Source: Subtercola endophyticus (GTDB lineage: Bacteria > Actinomycetota > Actinomycetes > Actinomycetales > Microbacteriaceae). Taken from it: a stretch of 64,000 bases of DNA. The notes beneath the pieces were generated by a model. That model saw only the letters and a list, made by a program, of their open reading frames with translations. It made no database searches and was not told the origin of the DNA. Position numbers and translations under genes: made by a program. The stretch is taken from positions 1,054,001-1,118,000 of the forward strand of contig NZ_CP087997.1 in the NCBI RefSeq assembly GCF_021044565.1. The letters are read 5' to 3'. Shown here one piece after another: positions 33,152-41,888 of the stretch. Numbering within the stretch: position 1 is the stretch's first letter; each line of letters starts with the position of its first letter.

Positions 33152-34363
33152 TCACCGGCGCCGTGAACCCGGATCGGGCTCGTTCATCGAACCCAAGATG
33201 AGCGCGGACTGCAGAATGAGTGCCTCACGGGCCCCCGTCGCATCCCAGCCGATGACCTGCGACACCCGCTTGAGGCGGTAGCGCACGGTATTCGGATGCA
33301 CGAACAGTTCGCGCGCGGTGCCTTCGAGCGAGCGGCCGTTGTCGAGGTAGCACCACAGCGTGGTCATCAGTTCCGGGCTCTGGTCTTGCAGCGGGCGGTA
33401 GACCCGGTTGACGAGAGTCGAGCGGGCGAGCGGGTCGCCTGCCAGAGCGCGCTCGGGCAGCAGATCGTCGGCGTAGACCGGGCGCGGGGCGTTGCGCCAC
33501 GACTTGGCCACGGCGAAACCGGCGAGGGCCGCCTTGGCGCTTCGTGACGCATCGACCAGGCTCGGCACTTCGTGCCCGAGCACCAGGTGGCCCGGGCCGA
33601 AGCCCGGCTCCAGCGCCTTTGCGATCTCCATGAACGAGAGGGCAGGCGGCGCGGGCGTGGCCGCGGTGATCTCCTCGTCTTCGGGTGATCCTGCGGCCGG
33701 CTGTGATCGGCCGATGACCAGCACCAGCCTGCCGCCCTGTACCCCGATGAGCACGTCGGCCTGTAGGTGCCGAGCCGTTCGCCGAAGCTGGTCGACGTCG
33801 AGCATGCGGGGAGTGGTTCCGACGAGAACACTGACTTCGCCGTGACCGTGCCAGCCGAGCGCCGCGATGCGGCTCGGCAGCTCGTCGTCGTACTCGCCCG
33901 AGAGAATGGAGTCCACGACGAGAGCCTCGAGCCGGGCATCCCACAGCCCGCGTGCTTCGGCGGCACGGGCATAGACGTCGGCCGAAGCGAAGGCGATCTC
34001 GCGCGAGTAGAGCAGAATGGCCTCGCGCAGGTCTTGGTCGCCGTTCGCGATGCGTTGTTCGACGACCTCGACCACCACGCGGATGAGTTGCAGCGTCTGC
34101 TGCAGGCTGACCGAGCGCAGCAGCTCGCGAGGGGCCGAACCGAAGACGTCGGCGGCGATCCACGGCGTCGTGGTGGGGTCGTCGTACCAGCTGATGAAGC
34201 TCTTGATGCCGGCCTGGGCTACCAGGCCGACGGCCGAGCGCCTCCCTGGCGGCATGTCGCCATACCAGGGAAGCGTCTCGTCGAGTCGCTTGATCGTCGC
34301 TGTCGAGAGTTCACCCGACACCGTTCGCAACCATGCGAGGGTTTGTTCTTTCGTTTTGGCCAT
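33152..34363 (-). CDS. fasR: PucR-type transcriptional regulator of fatty acid synthesis (FasR-like)
   Basis: 403 residues. The C-terminal helix-turn-helix (about 330-395) reads YLDNGRSLEGTARELFVHPNTVRYRLKRVSQVIGWD, the PucR family signature; the N-terminal ~320 residues form the sensory and GGDEF-like region of unknown ligand. In Streptomyces coelicolor a regulator with this architecture and position, FasR, activates fabD-fabH-acpP-fabF. The same role is inferred here from synteny. It starts 14 nt after aceE and precedes fabD on the same strand. No Shine-Dalgarno is seen at ATG 34363. Confidence 0.85.
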   Translation of the reverse strand: MAKTKEQTLAWLRTVSGELSTATIKRLDETLPWYGDMPPGRRSAVGLVAQAGIKSFISWYDDPTTTPWIAADVFGSAPRELLRSVSLQQTLQLIRVVVEVVEQRIANGDQDLREAILLYSREIAFASADVYARAAEARGLWDARLEALVVDSILSGEYDDELPSRIAALGWHGHGEVSVLVGTTPRMLDVDQLRRTARHLQADVLIGVQGGRLVLVIGRSQPAAGSPEDEEITAATPAPPALSFMEIAKALEPGFGPGHLVLGHEVPSLVDASRSAKAALAGFAVAKSWRNAPRPVYADDLLPERALAGDPLARSTLVNRVYRPLQDQSPELMTTLWCYLDNGRSLEGTARELFVHPNTVRYRLKRVSQVIGWDATGAREALILQSALILGSMNEPDPGSRRR

Positions 34364-34377
34364 GGGCGCCGTGAGCG

Positions 34378-37107
34378 TCAGCTCTCCCCGCCGGCCGAGC
34401 CCGATGTACCTGCAGCGACATCGTGCAGGCTGTACTTGTCGATCGCCCAGGCCGGCGCATTCACGTCGACCTCGCCGCGAGCCGCGAGTTGTTCAAGAAC
34501 ACGAACGACCACGGAGGGCCCGTCGATCTTGAAGAAGCGGCGAGCCGCGGGGCGCGTGTCGCTGAAGCCGAAGTCGTCGGCACCCAGCGTTGCATACTCG
34601 CCCGGAACGAACTGGCGAATCTGATCGGGAATCGCGTGCATGTAGTCGCTGACGCCGATGAACGGGCCAGAAGACCCCGACAGCTTGTCGGTGAGGTACG
34701 GCACGCGCTTCTCGGTGTTGGGCTTCAAGAAGTTGTGCTCTTCGGCCTTCAGGCCGTCGCGGCGCAACTCGGTCCAGCTGGTCACCGACCACACATCGGC
34801 CGAGACGCCCCAGTCGGCGGCGAGCAGTTCCTGCGCCTCGAGCGCCCACGGCACCCCCACTCCCGAGGCGAGGATGTTCGCCTTCGGCCCCTCGGCCTGG
34901 CCGGCCTTCAGGTAGTGGATGCCCTTGATGATGCCCTCAGCGTCGACGTTCTCCGGCTCGGCCGGCATCACCATGGGCTCGTTGTAGAGCGTGATGTAGT
35001 ACATGACGTTGGGATCCGTGTGCGTGCCGCCGTACATCCGCTCGAGTCCCGAGCGCACGATGTGCCCGATCTCGTAGCCGTACGCGGGGTCGTACGACAC
35101 TACGGCCGGGTTGGTCGACGCCAGCAGGTGGCTCTGACCATCCGCGTGCTGCAAGCCCTCGCCCGTGAGCGTGGTGCGACCCGCGGTGGCGCCCATGATG
35201 AACCCGCGGGTCATCTGGTCGCCGGCGGCCCAGAGGGCGTCGCCGGTGCGCTGGAAACCGAACATCGAGTAGAAGACGTAGACCGGGATGAGCGGCTCGC
35301 CCTGCGTCGAATACGAGGTGCCCGCGGCGGTGAAGGCCGCAACAGCTCCGGCCTCGTTGATGCCGACGTGCACGATCTGGCCCTGCGGGCTCTCTTTGTA
35401 CGCCAGCAGCAGGTCGCGGTCGACACTGGTGTAGTGCTGGCCGTTCGGGTTGTAGATCTTCGCACTCGGGAAGAAGGCATCCATACCGAAGGTGCGGGCC
35501 TCGTCGGGGATGACCGGAACCACGCGGTTGCCGAAGTCTTTCGACCGCGTCATCTCTTTGAGCAGACGCACGAAGGCCATGGTGCTGGCGATCTGCTGCG
35601 TGCCCGAGCCCTTCTTCATGATGGCGTATGCCGAGTCGTCGGGCAGCGTGATGGCCGTGTGCTTCGTGCGGCGCTCTGGCACGTAGCCGCCGAGCGCGCG
35701 GCGGCGCTCGTGCATGTACTCGATGGCCTCGTCGCCCTCGCCCGGGTGGTAGTAGGGCGGGCTCCAGTGGTCGTTCGCCTCGAGCTGCGCGTCGGTGATC
35801 GGCACGCGCATCTCGTCGCGGAACGCCTTGAGGTCAGGCAGCGACATCTTCTTCATCTGGTGCGTCGCGTTTCGGCCGGCGAACGACTTGCCGAGGCCGT
35901 ACCCCTTGATGGTGTGCGCCAGGATGACCGTGGGCTGGCCTTTGTGCTCGCTGGCGGCTTTGAACGCGGCATACACCTTGTTGTAGTCGTGGCCGCCGCG
36001 CTTCAGGCCCCAGACCTGGTCGTCGGTGTAGTTCTCGATGAGCTTCAGCGCCCGCGGGTCGCGGCCGAAGAAGTTCTCGCGAACGTAGGCGCCGTCTTCG
36101 GTCTTGTAGGTCTGAAAGTCGCCGTCGGGCGTCTGGTTCATGAGGTTGAGCAGGGCGCCGTCTTTGTCGTTGGCGAGCAGCTCATCCCATTCGCGGCCCC
36201 AGATGACCTTGATGACGTTCCAGCCGGCTCCGCGGAAGAAGCTCTCGAGCTCCTGAATGATCTTGCCGTTGCCGCGCACGGGGCCGTCGAGACGCTGCAG
36301 GTTGCAGTTGATGACGAAGTTGAGGTTGTCGAGGCCTTCGTTCGCGGCAACCTGCAGTTGACCGCGGCTTTCGACCTCATCCATCTCGCCGTCGCCGAGA
36401 AACGCCCAGACCTGCTGGTCGCTCGCGTCTTTGATGCCGCGGTTGGTGAGGTACTTGTTCGACTGCGCCTGGTAGATGGCGTTGATCGGGCCGATGCCCA
36501 TCGACACGGTAGGGAACTGCCAGAACTCGGGCATGAGGCGCGGGTGCGGGTACGAGCTCAGCCCGCCGCCGGGATGCGACTTCTCTTGGCGAAAGCCGTC
36601 GAGCTGGTCGGCGCTCAGCCGGCCCTCGAGAAAGGCGCGGGCATAGGTGCCGGGGGAGGCGTGGCCCTGCACGAAGATCTGGTCGCCACCGCCCGGGTGG
36701 TCTTGGCCGCGAAAGAAGTGGTTGAAGCCGACTTCGTAGAGGCTGGCGCTCGACGCGTAGGTCGAGATGTGGCCGCCGACGGCGATTCCGGGGCGCTGGG
36801 CGCGGTGCACGAGCATCGCGGCATTCCAGCGGATCCAAGCGCGGTAGCGGCGCTCGATGTCTTCGTTGCCGGGAAACTCGGGCTCGTTCTCGGGGGCGAT
36901 GGTGTTGATGTAGTCGGTGGTCGGAACCATCGGAACACCCAGGTGCAACTCTTTGCTGCGCTTCAGCAGGCTCAGCATGATCTCTCGTGCGCGCCCGTGG
37001 CCGCGTTCGGCCACCAGTGCGTCGAGAGACTCTGACCATTCGGCGGTTTCATCTGGATCGGAATCGATGTTCGTGACCGAATACGGGTCTTGGTCGTTGA
37101 CAGCCAA
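34378..37107 (-). CDS. aceE: Pyruvate dehydrogenase E1 component, homodimeric
   Basis: 909 residues. Thiamine-diphosphate-dependent E1 that feeds pyruvate into acetyl-Co[33 protein letters not shown] holds the ThDP motif, and [24 protein letters not shown] and [15 protein letters not shown] are E1p signatures. TTG 37107 is preferred because GAGAGAGG lies 6 nt upstream; TTG 37113 would leave no spacing. It is the first gene of the acetyl-CoA to fatty acid block and divergent from the peroxiredoxin gene; the ~200 bp between them show no other feature. Confidence 0.95.
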   Translation of the reverse strand: MAVNDQDPYSVTNIDSDPDETAEWSESLDALVAERGHGRAREIMLSLLKRSKELHLGVPMVPTTDYINTIAPENEPEFPGNEDIERRYRAWIRWNAAMLVHRAQRPGIAVGGHISTYASSASLYEVGFNHFFRGQDHPGGGDQIFVQGHASPGTYARAFLEGRLSADQLDGFRQEKSHPGGGLSSYPHPRLMPEFWQFPTVSMGIGPINAIYQAQSNKYLTNRGIKDASDQQVWAFLGDGEMDEVESRGQLQVAANEGLDNLNFVINCNLQRLDGPVRGNGKIIQELESFFRGAGWNVIKVIWGREWDELLANDKDGALLNLMNQTPDGDFQTYKTEDGAYVRENFFGRDPRALKLIENYTDDQVWGLKRGGHDYNKVYAAFKAASEHKGQPTVILAHTIKGYGLGKSFAGRNATHQMKKMSLPDLKAFRDEMRVPITDAQLEANDHWSPPYYHPGEGDEAIEYMHERRRALGGYVPERRTKHTAITLPDDSAYAIMKKGSGTQQIASTMAFVRLLKEMTRSKDFGNRVVPVIPDEARTFGMDAFFPSAKIYNPNGQHYTSVDRDLLLAYKESPQGQIVHVGINEAGAVAAFTAAGTSYSTQGEPLIPVYVFYSMFGFQRTGDALWAAGDQMTRGFIMGATAGRTTLTGEGLQHADGQSHLLASTNPAVVSYDPAYGYEIGHIVRSGLERMYGGTHTDPNVMYYITLYNEPMVMPAEPENVDAEGIIKGIHYLKAGQAEGPKANILASGVGVPWALEAQELLAADWGVSADVWSVTSWTELRRDGLKAEEHNFLKPNTEKRVPYLTDKLSGSSGPFIGVSDYMHAIPDQIRQFVPGEYATLGADDFGFSDTRPAARRFFKIDGPSVVVRVLEQLAARGEVDVNAPAWAIDKYSLHDVAAGTSGSAGGES

Positions 37108-37306
37108 CGTCAACCTCTCTCTTTGGGGTTGTAGAGATCATTCAACTTCAGTGGCTCCGGTTCACGGATTCCACACCGTCGTCCAGCCTACTGAATCCCA
37201 CTGGCCACAATCGCCCGCGGGGGGAAGTCACGGTCTGTTGGAGGAATACACTAGCTACTTGGGTCTGACGGGCACGGTACTCGCAGACCGAAAGGAAACC
37301 GCCACA

Positions 37307-37780
37307 ATGGCACTCGAAAACGACACCTGGGCTCCCGACTTCGAACTGTCGAACCAGTACGGCGAGAAGATTCGCCTCAGCCAGTTCCGCGGAGTCAAGC
37401 CCGTCGTACTCGTCTTCTACCCCCTCGCCTTCTCCGGTGTCTGCACCGGCGAGCTCTGCACGCTCGAAGACAACATCGCGATGTTCCGCGACAAGAGCGT
37501 CGAGCTCATCGGCATCTCGGTCGACTCGAAGTCCACGCTGCGCGCCTGGAGCGAGCTGAAGGGCTTCGACTTCAACCTGCTCGCCGACTTCTGGCCGCAC
37601 GGCGACGTCGCCAAAGACTACGGCGTCTTTCTCGAGAGCAAGGGCTTCTCGAACCGCGCGACGTTCGTCATCGACACCAAGGGCATCATTCGCGCTTCGT
37701 TCATCACTGCACCGGGCGAGCCTCGCTCGATCGAGGCGTATCGCGCGGCTCTCGAAGAGCTCGAGCCGCTCGCCGTCTGA
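37307..37780 (+). CDS. AhpE-like peroxiredoxin
   Basis: 157 residues. Reduces hydrogen peroxide, organic peroxides or peroxynitrite. The peroxidatic Cys46 lies in FYPLAFSGVCTGELCTLED, where the usual Thr before it is Ser; a second Cys51 is present. LLADFWPHGDVAKDYGVFLESKGFSNRATFVIDTKGIIR matches AhpE of mycobacteria. ATG 37307 has GAAAGGA 8 nt upstream. Divergent from aceE. The reducing partner is not encoded nearby. Confidence 0.92.
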   Translation: MALENDTWAPDFELSNQYGEKIRLSQFRGVKPVVLVFYPLAFSGVCTGELCTLEDNIAMFRDKSVELIGISVDSKSTLRAWSELKGFDFNLLADFWPHGDVAKDYGVFLESKGFSNRATFVIDTKGIIRASFITAPGEPRSIEAYRAALEELEPLAV

Positions 37781-37859
37781 CCCGCTGGCCGTCTGAGCTC
37801 GGGGCGATCGCGGCGATCGCGATCAGTGCCTTATGACGAAAGTGTGACTAGCCTCGAGG

Positions 37860-37893
37860 CTTAGTAACGCTTTCTGAAGTAAGTGTTACTAAG
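37860..37893. promoter_or_regulatory. 34-bp inverted repeat over the promoter of the Fic gene
   Basis: CTTAGTAACGCTT (37860-37872) and AAGTGTTACTAAG (37881-37893) are 13-bp arms with one mismatch around the 8-bp spacer TCTGAAGT. The right arm overlaps the predicted -10 TAAGAT (37890-37895) that ends 6 nt before the Fic GTG. A protein bound here would block transcription; the C-terminal winged helix of the Fic protein is a candidate ligand. Confidence 0.65.
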
Positions 37894-37895
37894 AT
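37890..37895 (+). promoter_or_regulatory. Predicted -10 element of a leaderless Fic-gene promoter
   Basis: TAAGAT fits TANNNT and ends 6 nt before GTG 37902. Its first four bases belong to the right arm of the 34-bp inverted repeat. Confidence 0.45.
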
Positions 37896-37901
37896 AGAGG
37901 C

Positions 37902-39155
37902 GTGGTCACACATCGAGAGGATCGGATCGCCGTCACTCCTGTCGCGGGTGTCCCGAATACCTGGCGGACGCACGATCCGCGGCTGTTCTCGAATGCCGAA
38001 GTGCGTCGGCAGACCGGTTCATACGAATCGATCTCAACACCGACAATCGCCGACTGGGTACCTATGCTCGGCAATGCCGTGATCGCCGACGTCATCGAGG
38101 CGTCAAGTGTGCTCGCTGCCTTCGATGAATATGCCCTCGCTCGGCTCGGAGCCGAAAACCCAGCACTCGGCCCGATGTCTGCCATTCTGCTACGAACCGA
38201 AAGTGCGTCGAGTTCGCAGATCGAGCAGCTGACCGCGTCGGCGAAGCAACTCGCGCTTGCCGAATTAGACGAGGGTGGCAAGGCGAACGCGACGACTGTT
38301 GTGGCTAACGTTCGCGCAATGGAAGCAGCGATTCGGTTGTCAGATCACATCGATGAGCAGAGCATCCTCGAAATGCATCGCCAGCTGCTGTCGAGACAAC
38401 CGGGCTGGGAACACGAAGCCGGGCGTTTCCGCGAGGAATTGGTGTGGATCGGCAATCGTGACACCGCTGGGCCGATCGGGGCAGCCTTCATTGCTCCGCA
38501 ACACGGTCTCGTACCCGGAGCGATTGCCGACGTTCTGACATTCGCGCGACGCGACGACATTCCTGTACTGGTGCAGATTGCCGTCGCCCACGCTCAGTTC
38601 GAGACGATTCATCCATTCGTCGACGGCAACGGTCGTACCGGTCGCGCGCTCGCACAGGCGATGTTACGCAACAAAGGATTGGTGACTCACACGACGGTTC
38701 CTCTCTCGGCGGGCCTACTGGTCGATACCGAAGGATACTTCGGGGCCTTGGCTGAATACCGTGCCGGAGACGCGGGCCCGATCGTACGACGATTCACCGA
38801 TGCGGCCCGATTCGCGTCGGTCACAGGCAAGAAACTTGTCGACGATCTCGACGTCGAGCTTGAGCGATCACGCATCAAAATGACGCGAGTTCGCTCGCAG
38901 TCAGCTGCATGGCTCGTTCTGCCGAGGCTGGTCGGCCAGCCCGTTGTGAACGCCCAATACCTCAAGAAGACCCTTGGGCTGAGCACCGTGACGGCTCTGC
39001 GCGCCATCGACGCGCTTGTCGAACACGGGGTGCTGGTCGAACGCACTGGGCAGGCGCGCAATCGCGTGTGGCAGCATCCAGGCATTCTCAGTGTGCTCGA
39101 TGGCTACGCCGACGGTATCCGGCGTGCGACAGCACCGAAGGGGGTTTCAGCATGA
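37902..39155 (+). CDS. Fic family protein with C-terminal winged helix
   Basis: 417 residues. Fic_N-type region (1-~125) with RTESASSSQIE, the inhibitory-helix position, where the Glu is followed by Gln rather than Gly/Asn. The Fic core has the complete catalytic motif HPFVDGNGRTGR (His near 236), predicting AMP transfer from ATP to Ser/Thr/Tyr of a target. Residues ~330-405 form a winged helix (VNAQYLKKTLGLSTVTALRAIDALVEHGVLVE) able to bind DNA. GTG 37902 is supported by the -10-like hexamer just upstream. ATGA overlap with the membrane protein gene. Codon use is less GC-biased than in the neighbouring core genes, suggesting acquisition. Confidence 0.9.
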   Translation: MVTHREDRIAVTPVAGVPNTWRTHDPRLFSNAEVRRQTGSYESISTPTIADWVPMLGNAVIADVIEASSVLAAFDEYALARLGAENPALGPMSAILLRTESASSSQIEQLTASAKQLALAELDEGGKANATTVVANVRAMEAAIRLSDHIDEQSILEMHRQLLSRQPGWEHEAGRFREELVWIGNRDTAGPIGAAFIAPQHGLVPGAIADVLTFARRDDIPVLVQIAVAHAQFETIHPFVDGNGRTGRALAQAMLRNKGLVTHTTVPLSAGLLVDTEGYFGALAEYRAGDAGPIVRRFTDAARFASVTGKKLVDDLDVELERSRIKMTRVRSQSAAWLVLPRLVGQPVVNAQYLKKTLGLSTVTALRAIDALVEHGVLVERTGQARNRVWQHPGILSVLDGYADGIRRATAPKGVSA

Positions 39156-40411
39156 GCGTGCTGGTGTGGGTGTGCTTCGGTGTCGGCGCGGTCTGCCTGC
39201 TCGCCACGTGGGCGAGTGTCATCGGATCGCTGATCGTGCCCCGCGCGCTACACAGCAACCTTTCGCGGCTCACGGCCGGCGCCACCTCTGTCGTGTTCGG
39301 GCTGCTGACGAAACCGAAGCTGTCGTATGTGGCGCGCGACCGTATTCTCGCGTGGCAATCGCCGATGTCGCTCTTGGTTCGGCTCGTCGTGTGGGTCGCG
39401 CTCTTCGACTTTTCGTTTACGCTCATGCTGCTGCCGTTCGTCGACGGCGATCTCTGGCGCGCCGGCAGCGAGGCGGGGTCGGCGATGTTCACGCTCGGCT
39501 ACGCGGCCCCGACCAACCTCGGCAACACCATCCTCGTGTACGCCGCCGCCTACACCGGTCTCGTCGTGGTCGCGCTGCAGATCGGATACCTGCCCACGCT
39601 CTATGCTGCGTTCAACAAGCGCGAAGAAGAAGTGACGCTGCTGGTGTCGCGCGCCGGGTCACCGTCGTGGGGGCCGGAGCTGCTTGTTCGCACCCGCTTC
39701 GGCATGGCCACTCAAGACAGCTCCAACGAACTCGCCGAGCTCTACCAGCACTGGGAGCGCTGGGCCGCCGCGGTGGCCGAATCGCACAGCGCGTACCTCA
39801 CGCTCGTGTGGTTTCGTTCACCGGCACCGTATTCGAACTGGCTCATCTCGCTGATCAGTGTGATGGATGCTGCCGCGCTGCAACTCTCCCTCAGCCCGAG
39901 CACGGTGCCGAACACTCGGGCCCGGCTCGTGCTGCGCATGGGCTTCACCTGCCTCAACCAGGTAGCCCGGGCCGTGGGAATCGCCGTCGACGAAGACGCG
40001 GATCCCGATGCGCCCCTCGACATCACCTTCGACGAATTCGCGGCTGCCGTGGTGTTACTCGAGTCCGTCGACTTTCCGGTCGAGGTGACCGCCGAGCAGG
40101 CGTGGCCGCACTTCCGCGGCTGGCGTGTCAACTATGAACGGGTCGCCTACCAGCTCGCCTACGCCATTGACGCGCCGCCGGCGAAGTGGAGCGGATCCCG
40201 CCGGTTCGCTGCAGAACCGATCGTGCCGTTCCGTCCTCAGAACCGCACTGCTTCGGGTGTTCGGCCCGACGACCCGCAGATGATCGGTCGCCGCACCCGT
40301 GCGCCAGATGCTGACTCCGGGTCGGCGGGGTCGACGGGGCAACCGGAGTCCGCGGGGCAAGCGTCGGGGCCGGCGGGGCCGGGGTCAGCGGCGGCGTCGG
40401 GGCCGGCGTAG
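39152..40411 (+). CDS. K+-channel-like membrane protein coupled to Fic
   Basis: 419 residues. Three transmembrane helices (~3-30, ~73-95, ~124-150), with a pore-loop-like segment between the second and third: GSAMFTLGYAAPTNLGN, whose TLGY (114-117) resembles the TxGY/F selectivity filter of K+ channels. GYLPTLYAAFNKREEEVTLLVSRAG leads into a ~200-residue cytoplasmic helical domain and a Ser/Gly/Pro-rich tail. ATG lies in the Fic stop (ATGA), so the two are co-translated. The channel call rests on the motif and topology only. A 10-bp hairpin follows the stop. Confidence 0.75.
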   Translation: MSVLVWVCFGVGAVCLLATWASVIGSLIVPRALHSNLSRLTAGATSVVFGLLTKPKLSYVARDRILAWQSPMSLLVRLVVWVALFDFSFTLMLLPFVDGDLWRAGSEAGSAMFTLGYAAPTNLGNTILVYAAAYTGLVVVALQIGYLPTLYAAFNKREEEVTLLVSRAGSPSWGPELLVRTRFGMATQDSSNELAELYQHWERWAAAVAESHSAYLTLVWFRSPAPYSNWLISLISVMDAAALQLSLSPSTVPNTRARLVLRMGFTCLNQVARAVGIAVDEDADPDAPLDITFDEFAAAVVLLESVDFPVEVTAEQAWPHFRGWRVNYERVAYQLAYAIDAPPAKWSGSRRFAAEPIVPFRPQNRTASGVRPDDPQMIGRRTRAPDADSGSAGSTGQPESAGQASGPAGPGSAAASGPA

Positions 40412-40418
40412 GGCTGAA

Positions 40419-40452
40419 GGATGCCCGGCGGGGCTGTCTGGCCCGGGCATCC
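40419..40452 (+). terminator. Hairpin after the channel-like gene
   Basis: GGATGCCCGG (40419-40428) and CCGGGCATCC (40443-40452) form a perfect 10-bp stem with a 14-nt loop, 7 nt after the stop and before the tRNA-Val promoter. Confidence 0.6.
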
Positions 40453-40459
40453 GTTCTGG

Positions 40460-40465
40460 TACTGT
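40460..40465 (+). promoter_or_regulatory. Extended -10 element of tRNA-Val
   Basis: TACTGT preceded by TGG (TGN extended -10) lies 23 nt upstream of the tRNA 5' end. No clear -35, as expected for an extended -10 promoter. Confidence 0.45.
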
Positions 40466-40488
40466 TGTGACGCGCCGTTGGGCGTGAG

Positions 40489-40561
40489 GGGCCTTTAGCT
40501 CAGCTGGTAGAGCGCCACGTTTACACCGTGGATGTCATCGGTTCGATCCCGGTAGGGCCCA
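40489..40561 (+). tRNA. tRNA-Val (anticodon TAC)
   Basis: 73 nt cloverleaf: acceptor GGGCCTT/AGGGCCC, D-arm GCTC-AGCTGGTAGA-GC, anticodon arm CCACG-TTTACAC-CGTGG, T-arm ATCGG-TTCGATC-CCGGT, discriminator A. CCA not encoded. Confidence 0.97.
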
Positions 40562-40583
40562 CTCACAAAGACGCAGCCGCCGT

Positions 40584-41102
40584 TTATTCGGGCGCACTCA
40601 CGTCGATTCCCAGAAATGCGTGGGGATCGTCCGGGCCAACGAAGAAACCGTGGACGATTCCGTTGTCGACGAAGGGGCAGCCCTGCAGCGCACGCGAAAC
40701 CTGAACTTTCTCGCTCGCATTGCTCAAGTACACATCCACAACCGCCCCTTGATCGCGTGGGCAGAAGTAATTCTGGCCGTACGGTATGAGTTCTATCGAG
40801 AGATTGAGGCTCGTCGCAAATTCCTCCACTTGAGAACTTCCCACGCGCGCGAACGAAACAAGGCTTCGATCTGGAAATGAGCCGTATCTGCAGATCAGCG
40901 CACTCGTCGGAGCGAACGGTACCAGCTGTTTCTCGGTTGACGGCGCCTTCAATGGTGCCGTTGAGAAGGGGACAGTAGGGCAGGTGGAGAGAGCGACTAC
41001 CGAATTGAACGGAGGATCGCTGACCGTTCCCTGGCATGCACTCAACAGCACGATTGACAAGAGAGCGAGCACGAACGCCGCGGCCTTGCGAGGTCTGCTC
41101 AC
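40584..41102 (-). CDS. Putative lipoprotein, unknown function
   Basis: 172 residues from GTG 41102. A short basic start, a hydrophobic helix and the lipobox LLSACQG (lipid Cys23) predict export and membrane anchoring. The mature part is Pro/Ser-rich at first and has four further Cys (ALSTCPTV, ALICRYG, NYFCPRD, LQGCPFV), which may form two disulfides. No family is recognised. Codon use is clearly less GC-biased than in the core genes, which fits the accessory stretch between tRNA-Val and the NmrA relic. Confidence 0.75.
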   Translation of the reverse strand: MSRPRKAAAFVLALLSIVLLSACQGTVSDPPFNSVVALSTCPTVPFSTAPLKAPSTEKQLVPFAPTSALICRYGSFPDRSLVSFARVGSSQVEEFATSLNLSIELIPYGQNYFCPRDQGAVVDVYLSNASEKVQVSRALQGCPFVDNGIVHGFFVGPDDPHAFLGIDVSAPE

Positions 41103-41150
41103 CGCCGGTTTCCCTTCTCGGAGTGATTTTTCCTGCCCACAACGATAGTG

Positions 41151-41628
41151 CTACAGAGCGCCTCCTCCATCGCCGGACTGGTGCCGATTGAGCCGACCTA
41201 AGTGCTCGTTCACAACGACTCCGATGTCTGCCGGCGCGCGGCCTAAGAGCTCGGCGAGATCAGGGCTCTCGAGCGTGAACACGCCGCGCCGAATGAGCGG
41301 AAAGAGCGTGGCGAACGGGTCCGGTTATCGCTCCGCCTGCGCTGGCCTGGGTGATTGCACGGTCGACGAAAGCATCCGTGTAGAGCGCGTTTCGCAGAAC
41401 TACATGACGGATACCGCTTTCGGCGAGCGCGTCTTCGGCGGCGGAATGTCCCGGATCGTGCCGCGCTCCTGTTGCGCTCGTGTATACCATGTGACGCACC
41501 CCGGCGGTGACGGCCGACTCGACAACGGTGCGATGCTGCTCGGTGCGCACCGAAGGATCCAGAACCGGGCTCGATACGAAGATCGCACGGTGCACTCCCG
41601 TGAGGGCGGCGACGACGGAAGTTGTCAT
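41151..41628 (-). pseudogene. NmrA/QorB-type NAD(P)-binding protein remnant
   Basis: From 41628 the minus strand reads VAALTGVHRAIFVSSPVLDP, then RTVVESAVTAGVRHMVYTSATGA and SGIRHVVLRNALYTDAF, the middle of an atypical SDR of the NmrA group. A frameshift near 41310 breaks the frame; the other frame continues PLIRRGVFTLESPDLAELLGR and IGVVVNEHLGRLNRH to a TAG at 41151-41153. The N-terminal Rossmann GxxGxxG part is missing. So this is a 5'-truncated, frameshifted relic. Confidence 0.7.
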
Positions 41629-41646
41629 TACACACTCCAGGTGAGG

Positions 41647-41712
41647 GATTTTGTGCGGGTCGAATCGAACGGGAACCCGAAGCCGGGCTCCCGTTCGATT
41701 GCACACAAAATC
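41647..41712. repeat. Long interrupted inverted repeat beside the NmrA relic
   Basis: Outer arms GATTTTGTG (41647-41655) and CACAAAATC (41704-41712) and inner arms at 41663-41679 and 41684-41700 (AATCGAACGGGA with its complement, one mismatch) form a long stem with one unequal internal loop. It lies at the truncated 5' end of the relic. It may be a terminator or the scar of a deletion or element end. Confidence 0.55.
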
Positions 41713-41817
41713 GCCATCCCGGGGCGGTGTAGCGAATTACTACTGCGAGAGAGGATGCCGGTCAGGCAATACGAAGAAAGAGCATTCGCCTCACTCTATG
41801 GCCTCTGCAGTCCCGCC

Positions 41818-41845
41818 GGGGCGCCCGATCCTCTCGGCGCGCCCC
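41818..41845 (-). terminator. Hairpin downstream of the Tat-exported protein gene
   Basis: GGGGCGC (41818-41824) and GCGCCCC (41839-41845) form a 7-bp stem with a 14-nt loop, about 45 nt after the stop at 41889 on the minus strand. The rest of 41713-41888 shows no gene I can support. Confidence 0.4.
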
Positions 41846-41888
41846 ACTTCTGTTCCCTCCGCCACAGTGAGACGTTCGGCCGCGGGCG

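Noticed and set aside
34423..37035. 870-codon plus-strand ORF opposite aceE
   Set aside because: It is the mirror frame of a clear aceE gene; GC-rich codons leave few stops in that antisense frame. No domain or start signal.
37860..37893. Functional loxP-type recombination site
   Set aside because: The 13-8-13 layout fits, but there is no recombinase nearby, only one copy in the window, and the promoter overlap is better explained by an operator.
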